Shown here: in pieces, positions 8,452 through 14,888 of the stretch
How positions within the stretch are numbered: the first letter of the stretch is position 1
Layout of the letters: each line of letters opens with the position of its first letter
Assembly: GCA_002386945.1 (NCBI GenBank)
Contig: DGKH01000037.1
Location: 6,449 to 21,336 of the forward strand
Length of the DNA stretch: 14,888 bases
Reading direction: 5' to 3'
Source: Proteobacteria bacterium UBA4575
GTDB taxonomy: Bacteria; Pseudomonadota; Gammaproteobacteria; UBA4575
Program-made: the position numbers and the translations under genes
Notes under the pieces: generated by a model
Told to the model about the DNA's origin: nothing
The model's input: the letters and a program-made list of their open reading frames with translations, nothing else
Databases searched by the model: none

Positions 8452-9260
8452 GTCGAATCAAGACGCGCTTTGATGCGCTAAAAGTAAAGAATGAAAAGGC
8501 CTTAATCAGCTATGTCACTGCTGGTGATCCGCATCCAAAACATACGGTGTCTATCATGCATGCATTGGTGGAAGCAGGGACTGATTTGATCGAGGTTGGG
8601 GTGCCCTTCTCTGACCCTATGGCTGACGGCCCGGTGATTCAAAAGGCCTGTGAGCGTGCGTTGAAATATGACACCTCGCTGGCTGATATTCTGCAAATGG
8701 TGAAAGATTTCCGTAAAAATGATCAAGATACGCCGATTATTTTGATGGGTTATCAAAATCCGATCGAAATTTATGGTGTTGAACGGTTTGCTGAAGATGC
8801 CAAAGGTTTGGTCGATGGCGTGATTACTGTCGATTTGCCACCAGAAGAATGTGCAGAAATTAATCAGTTTTACCGTGAAGTTGATATCGATTCGATCTTT
8901 TTAATGGCGCCAACTACCGATATCTCACGTATTCGTCGCATTTCTGAGATGGCCTCTGGTTTCCTTTATTACGTCTCATTTAAGGGCATTACAGGGGCTA
9001 ATAGCCTCGATATCGGCAGTGTTTCTAGTAAATTAAGTGAGATCCGTAGCGTCACAGAACTACCATTAGCGGTCGGTTTTGGCATTAAAGACGCAGAGAC
9101 CGCAGCTGCTGTAGCAGCCGTTGCTGACGCCGTTGTCGTCGGTAGTGCCATCGTTTCTCTGATAGCAGCAAATCAAGAAGATATGCCAACTGCGCTGAAA
9201 GAAGTGAAATCCCTATTGCAAGGCATCAAGTCCGCGTTGGATAATGCTGGTTCGATTTGA
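8448..9260 (+). CDS. trpA: Tryptophan synthase alpha subunit
   Basis: Cleaves indole-3-glycerol phosphate to indole and glyceraldehyde-3-phosphate; indole is passed to TrpB. The protein has 270 residues and a TIM barrel. The catalytic residues Glu49 ([11 protein letters not shown]) and Asp60 (MADGP) fall at the same positions as in the E. coli enzyme. The phosphate-binding C-terminal strands [10 protein letters not shown] and [10 protein letters not shown] are present. The motif [10 protein letters not shown] replaces the YLLSRAGVTG of enterics and resembles the beta- and non-enteric gammaproteobacterial form. The GTG start overlaps the trpB stop (GTGA, 8448-8451) with AAGGA at 8435-8439 in front, the classic arrangement for stoichiometric translation of the two subunits. 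Confidence 0.97.
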   Translation: MSRIKTRFDALKVKNEKALISYVTAGDPHPKHTVSIMHALVEAGTDLIEVGVPFSDPMADGPVIQKACERALKYDTSLADILQMVKDFRKNDQDTPIILMGYQNPIEIYGVERFAEDAKGLVDGVITVDLPPEECAEINQFYREVDIDSIFLMAPTTDISRIRRISEMASGFLYYVSFKGITGANSLDIGSVSSKLSEIRSVTELPLAVGFGIKDAETAAAVAAVADAVVVGSAIVSLIAANQEDMPTALKEVKSLLQGIKSALDNAGSI

Positions 9261-9283
9261 CATTAAGTAGATAAAATATTGCC

Positions 9284-10141
9284 ATGAGCTGGCTTGGAAA
9301 ATTGATGCCTTCGAGCATCCGCACTGATAGCACGAGTAGTCGCAAAGTACCGGAAGGTTTGTGGGCGAAATGTGGTCGATGTAGCGCCGTATTGTATGGG
9401 CAAGAGTTGGAGCGTAATCTTCAGGTTTGTCCTAAATGTAACCATCACATGCGTATCAGCGCACGTAGTCGTCTGGACTCTTTCTTAGATAAAGAAGGGC
9501 GCAGCGAAATCGGTGCTGAATTTGAGCCGCGTGATTTTCTTAAATTTAAAGATTCTAAGAAATATAAAGATCGTCTCATTGCAGCGAATAAGGCCACGGG
9601 TGAAACCGATGCCTTGGTCGTAATGCAGGGGACCTTGCGTTCTCTGCCGGTAGTTGTGGCGGCCTTTGAGTTTAATTTCATGGCTGGGTCTATGGGCTCA
9701 GTAGTCGGCGAGCGGTTTTTGGCTGCAGTTAATCGCTGTATTGCAGAACGCATGCCGTTTGTTTGTTTCTCCACCAGTGGTGGTGCACGCATGCAAGAGG
9801 CGCTGATGTCATTAATGCAGATGGCCAAAACCAGTGCTGCATTAACGCGCTTAGCTGAAGAGCGTTTACCCTTTGTTTCAGTATTGACTGATCCCACCAT
9901 GGGTGGCGTGTCGGCAAGTTTTGCGATGCTTGGTGATGTGCATATTGCTGAGCCAAATGCGCTGATTGGTTTCGCTGGTCCACGTGTGATCGAGCAAACA
10001 GTACGTGAGACACTGCCGGAAGGATTCCAGCGCAGTGAGTTTTTGCAGGAGCATGGAGCGATTGATCTGATCATAGATCGTAAGGACCTCGCACCGCGGA
10101 TTCATAATCTGCTGCAATTGCTGACTGAGCGTAATCAGTAA
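9284..10141 (+). CDS. accD: Acetyl-CoA carboxylase carboxyltransferase subunit beta
   Basis: With AccA, transfers the carboxyl group from biotin on AccB to acetyl-CoA, making malonyl-CoA for fatty-acid synthesis. The protein has 285 residues. The N-terminal zinc ribbon is complete: Cys30-x2-Cys33 and Cys49-x2-Cys52. The crotonase-fold core follows, with [39 protein letters not shown] and [14 protein letters not shown]. It lies 23 nt after trpA and 24 nt before folC. The gap upstream is AT-rich and has no SD. The accD-folC pair next to trpFBA is a conserved arrangement in many Proteobacteria. Identity is secure; accA is not in the window. Confidence 0.97.
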   Translation: MSWLGKLMPSSIRTDSTSSRKVPEGLWAKCGRCSAVLYGQELERNLQVCPKCNHHMRISARSRLDSFLDKEGRSEIGAEFEPRDFLKFKDSKKYKDRLIAANKATGETDALVVMQGTLRSLPVVVAAFEFNFMAGSMGSVVGERFLAAVNRCIAERMPFVCFSTSGGARMQEALMSLMQMAKTSAALTRLAEERLPFVSVLTDPTMGGVSASFAMLGDVHIAEPNALIGFAGPRVIEQTVRETLPEGFQRSEFLQEHGAIDLIIDRKDLAPRIHNLLQLLTERNQ

Positions 10142-10165
10142 CCTTTAGCCTTCTATCTAAACGTT

Positions 10166-11461
10166 ATGTCGGACTCACGCGCAAATAATTCACAGCAACT
10201 TAAGTTTAGGTCTCTAGACGACTGGCTCGCATGGCAGACGACTCTGCATGCGCGTGAAATCGAGCTAGGCCTAGACCGTATTACTGAAGTGGCCAAACGT
10301 ATGCGGGTGTTAGATTGCCCGTTTAAAGTCATTACGGTAGCGGGCACTAATGGCAAGGGTTCAACGGTTGCCATGTTGACCTCTATCCTGCATCACGCCG
10401 GTTATCGCGTAGGCACTTATACCTCTCCTCATATCGTGCACTACAACGAGCGTATTCGTGTGGGGCAGCGCTGTGTCAGCGATGCGCAGCTCTGTGCTTC
10501 CTTCGCCAAGATCGATGCTGCGCGTAGCGAGATCAGCCTATCGTTTTTTGAATTTGCTACCCTCACTGCCTTAGATATCTTTCATAAAGAGCAGGTCGAT
10601 GTTGCGATCCTTGAAGTTGGCCTAGGCGGACGCTTAGATGCCACCAATATGATCGATAGTGACCTGGGTATTGTCACCAGTATTGGTCTTGACCATACCG
10701 AATACTTAGGTCCTGACCGCGAATCTATCGGCTTTGAAAAGGCTGGTATTTTCCGTCAAAACACACCAGCTATTTGTGGCGACCCGTTGCCACCAGCCAG
10801 TGTGGCTGCGACTGCTAAAAAGGTTGGTGCCGAGTTTAAGAGCCTGAATCAGGACTATTCATATAGCGTGGAAAAAAGCTCATGGAGCGTTAAGAGCGAG
10901 CACTTTGAGCTACAAGGTCTGCCTTTACCTAATCTATCGGGTGCAGTGCAAATGCAAAATGCTTCTAGTGCCTTGATGGGGCTGCACCTGATAGCAGATA
11001 AGCTGCCAGTCAACTTTGAGGCGATTAAGACAGGGTTGCGAGAGGTTACCCTCGAAGGGCGTTTCCAACGCATAGTTAAGGATTGTGAAGTGATCCTTGA
11101 TGTGGCACATAACTATGACAGTGCCGAGGTTTTGGCGAATAATTTAGTGGCGCTACCTAAGCCAGAAAAAACCATAGCGGTATTCGCTATCCTGAGTGAT
11201 AAAGATTTAAGTGGGATTGTGCAGTTACTGCATAGCCATGTTGATGAATGGTATGTCAGCAGCGTCGATTCACCACGTGCCATGCCGATAGAGCGTGTTT
11301 CAGCCGCCTTATATGAGGCTTCGGCAGATACCGTGGTACGTTCATTCGATACCGTTGAGCAGGCCTATGAGCAGGCACAGCAGAATGCCAGTAAAGGTGA
11401 TCGTATCCTTGTCTTTGGTTCGATCTTTACGGTTTCAGAAGTTATCGCCAGCGGCAAATAA
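10166..11461 (+). CDS. folC: Bifunctional folylpolyglutamate/dihydrofolate synthase
   Basis: ATP-dependent ligase of the Mur family that adds glutamate to dihydropteroate (making dihydrofolate) and extends the polyglutamate tail of folates. The protein has 431 residues, normal length. The P-loop VAGTNGKGST is at about residues 58-67. Further conserved segments are YTSPHIVHYNERIR, EVGLGGRLDATN, the GLDHTEYLG metal-site region and FEKAGIFR, whose lysine corresponds to the carbamylated Lys of the family. The C-terminal domain contains the EGRFQ and DVAHNYDSA motifs. It lies 24 nt after accD, the usual neighbour. Polyglutamylated folates are cofactors for purine synthesis, which gives a loose functional link to purF further down. 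No strong SD is visible before the ATG. Confidence 0.97.
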   Translation: MSDSRANNSQQLKFRSLDDWLAWQTTLHAREIELGLDRITEVAKRMRVLDCPFKVITVAGTNGKGSTVAMLTSILHHAGYRVGTYTSPHIVHYNERIRVGQRCVSDAQLCASFAKIDAARSEISLSFFEFATLTALDIFHKEQVDVAILEVGLGGRLDATNMIDSDLGIVTSIGLDHTEYLGPDRESIGFEKAGIFRQNTPAICGDPLPPASVAATAKKVGAEFKSLNQDYSYSVEKSSWSVKSEHFELQGLPLPNLSGAVQMQNASSALMGLHLIADKLPVNFEAIKTGLREVTLEGRFQRIVKDCEVILDVAHNYDSAEVLANNLVALPKPEKTIAVFAILSDKDLSGIVQLLHSHVDEWYVSSVDSPRAMPIERVSAALYEASADTVVRSFDTVEQAYEQAQQNASKGDRILVFGSIFTVSEVIASGK

Positions 11462-11526
11462 GTCCCTTTATTCGCTGTTAACCGCCTGTTGTATTGGTTA
11501 GAATGTGGTCTTCCATTCTTGGACAC

Positions 11527-11530
11527 AGGA
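11527..11530 (+). promoter_or_regulatory. Shine-Dalgarno site for dedD
   Basis: AGGA 4 nt before the ATG at 11535. The spacing is short but it favours this ATG over the GTG at 11505, which would prepend ten residues unrelated to the family. Confidence 0.45.
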
Positions 11531-11534
11531 TCAC

Positions 11535-12089
11535 ATGGACCTAGCACTCAAATATAGAATTGTTGGCGCCATCGTCTTAGTTAGTCTCGCCGTGATTTTT
11601 GTCCCCATCGTGCTCGATGGCTCTGGTCATGAGTCGGCTGACGGTTCTGGTCATCGACAAAATATCCGTAGCGACTTGAATATCCCCCCTGAACCTGAAT
11701 TCATTGATGAACAGCCAGCAGTTCGAGCGGGTTGGAAGCAGCAGATGGGGACCTCTACACAGACGGTCATAGATGCTGATGATCTGGCTCAAGGTATTCA
11801 TCCTGAAGTGAGTTTAGCGAAAGGTGCTTCAGATAAGCTTATTAGCTGGGTAGTGCAGGTTGGTGCATTCGGTGAGCGTGAAAAAGCGCTGGCCCTGAAA
11901 AAGCAGCTGGCAGATGAGAAATTAGATCTCTTTATTGAAGTCGCTGGTGAAAAACAAAAGCGGGTTTACCGGGTCAAGGTTGGCCCTATGATTTCACATG
12001 AAAAGGCAGAGAAAATGCAACTGCGCTTGGTCGATAAGTTTAAATTAACAGCAGCCTTTGTCAGCTCTTATCCACGAGTTGAGCCCTAA
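11535..12089 (+). CDS. dedD: SPOR-domain cell-division protein, DedD-like
   Basis: Single-pass inner-membrane protein with a periplasmic SPOR domain; SPOR domains bind septal peptidoglycan that lacks stem peptides, and DedD helps cell constriction. The frame is open from a GTG at 11505, but the ATG at 11535 has AGGA just upstream and puts the membrane span at the usual N-terminal place (about residues 9-27), so I use it; the protein is then 184 residues. A low-complexity linker follows, with the pentapeptide DGSGH twice (residues 28-32 and 36-40) and a Pro/Glu-rich stretch. The SPOR domain runs from about 104 to 180 (WVVQVGAFGEREKALALKKQL to the end, with RVYRVKVGPM). Position between folC and cvpA matches dedD in E. 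coli and Pseudomonas. The gap after folC is 73 nt, long for this cluster. Confidence 0.93.
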   Translation: MDLALKYRIVGAIVLVSLAVIFVPIVLDGSGHESADGSGHRQNIRSDLNIPPEPEFIDEQPAVRAGWKQQMGTSTQTVIDADDLAQGIHPEVSLAKGASDKLISWVVQVGAFGEREKALALKKQLADEKLDLFIEVAGEKQKRVYRVKVGPMISHEKAEKMQLRLVDKFKLTAAFVSSYPRVEP

Positions 12090-12120
12090 AACTGATGCTA
12101 ACGTCTATGCCTAAAAGCTC

Positions 12121-12681
12121 ATGAATCTACTTGATCTAACTTGGATTGATATTTTTATTGTCGTTGTCTTCCTGATTTCCACTGGCATCGCCTTGATGCG
12201 TGGTTTTGTGCGAGAAGCTATCTCACTCGTGTCGTGGGGTGTCGCTATCCTCTTATCTATTCGTTACGCCGAACCGATTGCAGACTTATTGCCTGCAACT
12301 CTTGTCAGTATCGATATCAGCGCTGGAACAGACTTGGGTTATGGGCTGCGCATTGCGATCGCATTTATCTTAATTTTAATTGGCTCACTGTTATTGGGTT
12401 TTATTCTGAATCGCCTATTGGCTAGTGTGACGAAAATGCCAATAATCCGGTGGCTGGATAGTATGCTGGGCATGTTGTTTGGGATACTACGTGGTTCTGC
12501 AGTCGTAGTGTTATTACTGCTCGCTTCAGCTGCCTTTACTGCATTGCCAAGTAGTGATGCCTGGCGCCAAGCGCAGTTGATTGAGCCATTCAATCAATCG
12601 GCCTTATGGATTATCGAGAAAATGCCTGGGCATTACTCCGAACGTTTTTATCTCTATAAGCAAATTCTTTTAAGTAGCTAA
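12121..12681 (+). CDS. cvpA: CvpA family membrane protein
   Basis: Small inner-membrane protein of the CvpA family, first named for a role in colicin V production in E. coli. Its biochemical role is not settled; envelope-stress phenotypes are reported in enterics. The protein has 186 residues. Four hydrophobic segments are visible, at about 8-27, 33-50, 73-100 and 118-141. The conserved family stretches GFVREAISLVSWG, near the first loop, and LDSMLGMLFGILRG, before the last span, are present, followed by a hydrophilic C-terminal tail. It starts 31 nt after dedD with no clear SD and ends 12 nt before purF. The dedD-cvpA-purF order is conserved in Gammaproteobacteria. Confidence 0.95.
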   Translation: MNLLDLTWIDIFIVVVFLISTGIALMRGFVREAISLVSWGVAILLSIRYAEPIADLLPATLVSIDISAGTDLGYGLRIAIAFILILIGSLLLGFILNRLLASVTKMPIIRWLDSMLGMLFGILRGSAVVVLLLLASAAFTALPSSDAWRQAQLIEPFNQSALWIIEKMPGHYSERFYLYKQILLSS

Positions 12682-12683
12682 GG
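12680..12683 (+). promoter_or_regulatory. Shine-Dalgarno site for purF
   Basis: AAGG overlapping the cvpA stop codon, 10 nt before the purF ATG. It fits translation of purF from the same message as cvpA. Confidence 0.5.
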
Positions 12684-12693
12684 TTTATTATTC

Positions 12694-14199
12694 ATGTGTG
12701 GGATTATCGGTATCGTTGGCAATGGCCAGTTAGTCAATCAAGAACTGTATGATGGATTAACAGTATTGCAACATCGTGGTCAAGACGCGGCAGGTATCAT
12801 GACCTATACCGATGGTCGCTTGTTTCAACGTAAAGGTAATGGTCTGGTACGTGATGTATTTCAAGAACGGCATATGCGTGTACTGCAAGGTGATATGGGG
12901 ATTGCACATGTGCGTTACCCTACTGCTGGCACGTCATCAGAGGCCGAAGCACAGCCTTTTTATGTGAACTCTCCTTATGGTATTTGCCTCTCACACAACG
13001 GCAACTTAACCAATGCAGCTGAGTTAAAGAAAGAACTTTTCATTGATGATCGTCGCCATATTAATACGCGCTCTGATTCAGAGATCTTACTCAATGTCTT
13101 GGCGCATGAGCTGAGTGAAGTTGATCACCTCAAGCTGAGTGCAGAGGATGTCTTTGTTGCCGTGCGTGGTGTGCATAGACGCTGCCGTGGTGCCTACGGT
13201 GTAGTCACTATGATCTGTGGTGTCGGCATGCTCGCATTTCGTGATCCAAATGGTATTCGACCTTTGGTCTATGGCGTTAAAGAAGGTGAGAACGGACGCC
13301 AGTATATGATTGCATCCGAGAGTGTAGCGCTGGATGTGTTGGGCTATGAGTTGGTGCGTGATGTTAAGCCGGGTGAGGTTATCTTCATCGATAAGGACAA
13401 TAAACTGCACGCACAAGAGTGTTCAGAGACAGCGGTTCTGACACCATGTCTATTTGAATTTGTCTATTTTGCGCGACCAGATTCCATTATTGAAAATGTC
13501 TATGTGCAAAAGGCACGGATGCGTATGGGTAATCGCTTAGCTAAAAAAGTGCAACGCGAATGGGCTGACCATGATATCGATGTCGTTATCCCTATCCCTG
13601 ATACCAGTCGAACGGCAGCTTTAGAGATGGCCCATGTGTTGGATTGTGATTATCGCGAAGGTTTTATTAAAAACCGTTACATCGGTCGTACCTTTATCAT
13701 GCCTGGGCAGAAACAACGATCAAAGTCGGTACGTCAGAAATTAAACCCGATCACTCTGGAATACAAAAATAAGAACGTGATGCTGGTGGATGACTCGATT
13801 GTACGTGGCACTACGTCGCGTGAGATTGTACAAATGGCACGCGACGCTGGCGCCAAGAAGGTTTATTTTGCCTCGGCTTCACCGCCTGTGCGTTACCCGA
13901 ATGTCTATGGCATCGATATGCCGGCCGCTGCTGAGTTAATAGCACATGATAGAAACGTAGAACAAATACGCGATGAAATCGGTGCCGATCGTTTGTTCTA
14001 TCAAGACTTAGAAGACCTGGTTTGGTCGGTCAGTGAGGGGAATAAAGAAATCAGTCAGTTTGAGACATCGGTCTTCACTGGTGAATATGTGACTGGCTTG
14101 CAGGATGACTACTTGGAATCATTAGAGAAAACTCGTAATGATTCAAGTAAGACGGCACAGGAAGATTTCACTAGTATCGATATTGTTAATGTTGACTAA
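12694..14199 (+). CDS. purF: Amidophosphoribosyltransferase
   Basis: First committed step of purine synthesis: PRPP plus glutamine gives 5-phosphoribosylamine. The protein has 501 residues, close to the E. coli enzyme (505). It starts directly with MCGIIGIVG, so Cys2 becomes the N-terminal nucleophile after Met removal and there is no propeptide as in the Bacillus type. The glutaminase domain shows [26 protein letters not shown] and the RSDSE segment. The phosphoribosyltransferase domain carries the PRPP-binding motif [14 protein letters not shown] at 362-375. An AAGG at 12680-12683 overlaps the cvpA stop and lies 10 nt before the ATG. The acidic C-terminal tail is poorly conserved in the family. 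No PurR-like operator could be supported upstream. Confidence 0.97.
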   Translation: MCGIIGIVGNGQLVNQELYDGLTVLQHRGQDAAGIMTYTDGRLFQRKGNGLVRDVFQERHMRVLQGDMGIAHVRYPTAGTSSEAEAQPFYVNSPYGICLSHNGNLTNAAELKKELFIDDRRHINTRSDSEILLNVLAHELSEVDHLKLSAEDVFVAVRGVHRRCRGAYGVVTMICGVGMLAFRDPNGIRPLVYGVKEGENGRQYMIASESVALDVLGYELVRDVKPGEVIFIDKDNKLHAQECSETAVLTPCLFEFVYFARPDSIIENVYVQKARMRMGNRLAKKVQREWADHDIDVVIPIPDTSRTAALEMAHVLDCDYREGFIKNRYIGRTFIMPGQKQRSKSVRQKLNPITLEYKNKNVMLVDDSIVRGTTSREIVQMARDAGAKKVYFASASPPVRYPNVYGIDMPAAAELIAHDRNVEQIRDEIGADRLFYQDLEDLVWSVSEGNKEISQFETSVFTGEYVTGLQDDYLESLEKTRNDSSKTAQEDFTSIDIVNVD

Positions 14200-14214
14200 C
14201 AACGGCGAATAACG

Positions 14215-14751
14215 ATGATTACGGCGCAATATATTGCACAGTTACAGCAACAGTTTGCCGCCCTCATCACACCCCTCTGGATTCATGTCGAAGTTGCTAG
14301 CCAAAGCCTTAGGTTATTAAAACAAGATAGGGTGTTGCAGGAATATCCAGTCTCGACCGCTACGCTGGGTGTAGGTTGTGAGCAGGATAGCTACAAAACA
14401 CCGTATGGTGCACACAGTATCGCGGCCCGCATCGGTGGTGATCAGCCCCTCGGTGAAATCTTTGTCGGACGCCGTGCTATCGGTGAAACTGCTAGCATAG
14501 AGCAGCAAGCGATATCCACGGGTGAAGATCTGATTCTGAGTCGTATTTTGTGGCTGAAAGGCCTACAGCCTGACGTTAATCAGGGCGCTGGTGTTGATAG
14601 TTATGCACGCTATATTTACATCCATGGTACGCAAGAAGAGGGCCTTTTGGGCCGGCCAGCCTCACATGGCTGTGTACGCATGGCCAATCAGGATGTGATC
14701 GACTTGTTTGAACCAGTGATGGTCGGTACATTTGTTTATATCGCCGGCTAG
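14215..14751 (+). CDS. YkuD-family L,D-transpeptidase/carboxypeptidase, no signal peptide
   Basis: The protein has 178 residues and the YkuD fold. The catalytic signature is complete: His137 in YIHGTQEEGLLGRPASHGCVRM, His151 and the nucleophile Cys153. Upstream family segments are LRLLKQDRVLQEYPVSTA and YKTPYGAHSI. The N-terminus (MITAQYIAQLQQQF) has no basic cluster with hydrophobic core, so no signal peptide or anchor is visible and the protein should stay in the cytoplasm. Exported L,D-transpeptidases cross-link peptidoglycan or attach lipoproteins. Leaderless members, such as LdtK/ElsL of Acinetobacter, are reported to act as cytoplasmic L,D-carboxypeptidases in peptidoglycan recycling, trimming the terminal D-Ala from tetrapeptides. 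I infer that role here from fold and location only. It starts 15 nt after purF, probably in the same transcript. Fold assignment is firm; the exact reaction is not. Confidence 0.9.
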   Translation: MITAQYIAQLQQQFAALITPLWIHVEVASQSLRLLKQDRVLQEYPVSTATLGVGCEQDSYKTPYGAHSIAARIGGDQPLGEIFVGRRAIGETASIEQQAISTGEDLILSRILWLKGLQPDVNQGAGVDSYARYIYIHGTQEEGLLGRPASHGCVRMANQDVIDLFEPVMVGTFVYIAG

Positions 14752-14784
14752 CAGGCGAATTTGATACTAAATTGTTGTATTCTC

Positions 14785-14822
14785 GCGCACTTAAATCGGC
14801 GCACTTAAATTTCCACTTAAAT
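14785..14822 (+). repeat. Three short direct repeats upstream of the last gene
   Basis: GCGCACTTAAAT occurs at 14785-14796 and 14799-14810, and its 3' part CACTTAAAT recurs at 14814-14822. The CACTTAAAT starts are 14 and 12 nt apart, a little over one helical turn. The array lies in the 80-nt gap after the YkuD gene, directly before the ATG at 14832. It could be an operator array or local slippage; no matching regulator is recognised. Confidence 0.6.
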
Positions 14823-14831
14823 AATTGAATT

Positions 14832-14888
14832 ATGAAAAATACTGAAACCGACCTAGCTCTGGCAACCGCACGTGAACAAGTCCGTGCC
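14832..14888 (+). CDS. Start of an unidentified gene, 3'-truncated
   Basis: An ATG opens a frame of 19 codons, MKNTETDLALATAREQVRA, that runs off the window. The composition (acidic start, then an amphipathic helix) looks like a real protein N-terminus, and the 80-nt gap upstream is wide enough for a promoter. There is no strong SD before the ATG. I do not recognise the family from 19 residues: the L-x3-R-x2-V pattern would fit the first helix of several helical domains, including chorismate-mutase-like ones, but that is only a guess. Confidence 0.45.
   Translation, partial: MKNTETDLALATAREQVRA

Noticed and set aside
9257..9262. Perfect TTGACA overlapping the trpA stop, as a possible -35 for accD
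   Set aside because: At 16-18 nt downstream there is no -10 hexamer; the only TAAAAT is 9 nt away, and the start codon would fall inside the promoter.
9445..10074. Long open frame (over 200 codons) on the minus strand opposite accD
   Set aside because: accD is unmistakable on the + strand over the whole stretch; the antisense translation is Ser/Arg/Ala-rich with no recognisable domain, as expected of a shadow of codon bias.
11476..11504. Possible promoter before dedD with TAGAAT as -10
   Set aside because: The TAGAAT at 11499-11504 is good, but no hexamer near 17 nt upstream resembles TTGACA and there is no extended -10 TG.
12095..12110. PurR-box-like sequence upstream of cvpA-purF
   Set aside because: About 10 of 16 bases fit the E. 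coli consensus around AACGT, but the two halves are not palindromic beyond the central bases, and PurR is not expected outside enteric-type relatives.
14758..14773. AATTT/AAATT inverted repeat after the YkuD gene as a terminator
   Set aside because: The stem is only five A-T pairs and is not followed by a T-run, so it cannot act as an intrinsic terminator.

Overview
The window is a block of core housekeeping genes from a gammaproteobacterium, read entirely from the + strand. The order leuC-leuD-leuB-asd-fimV-truA-trpF-trpB-trpA-accD-folC-dedD-cvpA-purF is a conserved gammaproteobacterial neighbourhood. The Pseudomonas version is similar but lacks trpBA at this point. FimV and a DedD-type SPOR protein both point to Gammaproteobacteria. 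Base composition looks moderate and even, and no gene stands out as recently acquired. I cannot name the genus; a non-enteric lineage with moderate GC fits. I see no tRNA, rRNA, insertion sequence, CRISPR array or phage gene.

Layout: (1) 1-2802, leucine biosynthesis: the 3' three quarters of leuC, then leuD and leuB. (2) 2853-3878, asd, at the branch point of Lys/DAP, Met and Thr synthesis. (3) 3914-5776, fimV, a cell-pole and peptidoglycan-binding membrane protein carrying a near-perfect internal duplication. (4) 5808-6557, truA, tRNA pseudouridine synthase. (5) 6606-9260, trpF-trpB-trpA, the last steps of tryptophan synthesis, with overlapping junctions. (6) 9284-11461, accD and folC, for malonyl-CoA and folate polyglutamate. 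(7) 11535-14199, dedD, cvpA and purF: a septal SPOR protein, a small membrane protein and the first enzyme of purine synthesis. (8) 14215-14751, a YkuD-fold protein with no export signal, probably a cytoplasmic peptidoglycan-recycling enzyme. (9) 14832-14888, the first 19 codons of a gene that runs off the window.

Gaps between genes are 80 nt or less and two junctions overlap, so most of the block could be co-transcribed. No intergenic stretch exceeds 300 bases, and I found no convincing rho-independent terminator or textbook sigma-70 promoter. The window starts inside leuC, so any leader or promoter of the leu genes lies outside it.

This is mainly an ordinary chromosomal region, and I do not see a new defence, mobile or metabolic system. 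The items most worth a second look are the duplicated segment in FimV, the leaderless YkuD protein next to purF, and a triplet of direct repeats just upstream of the last gene.
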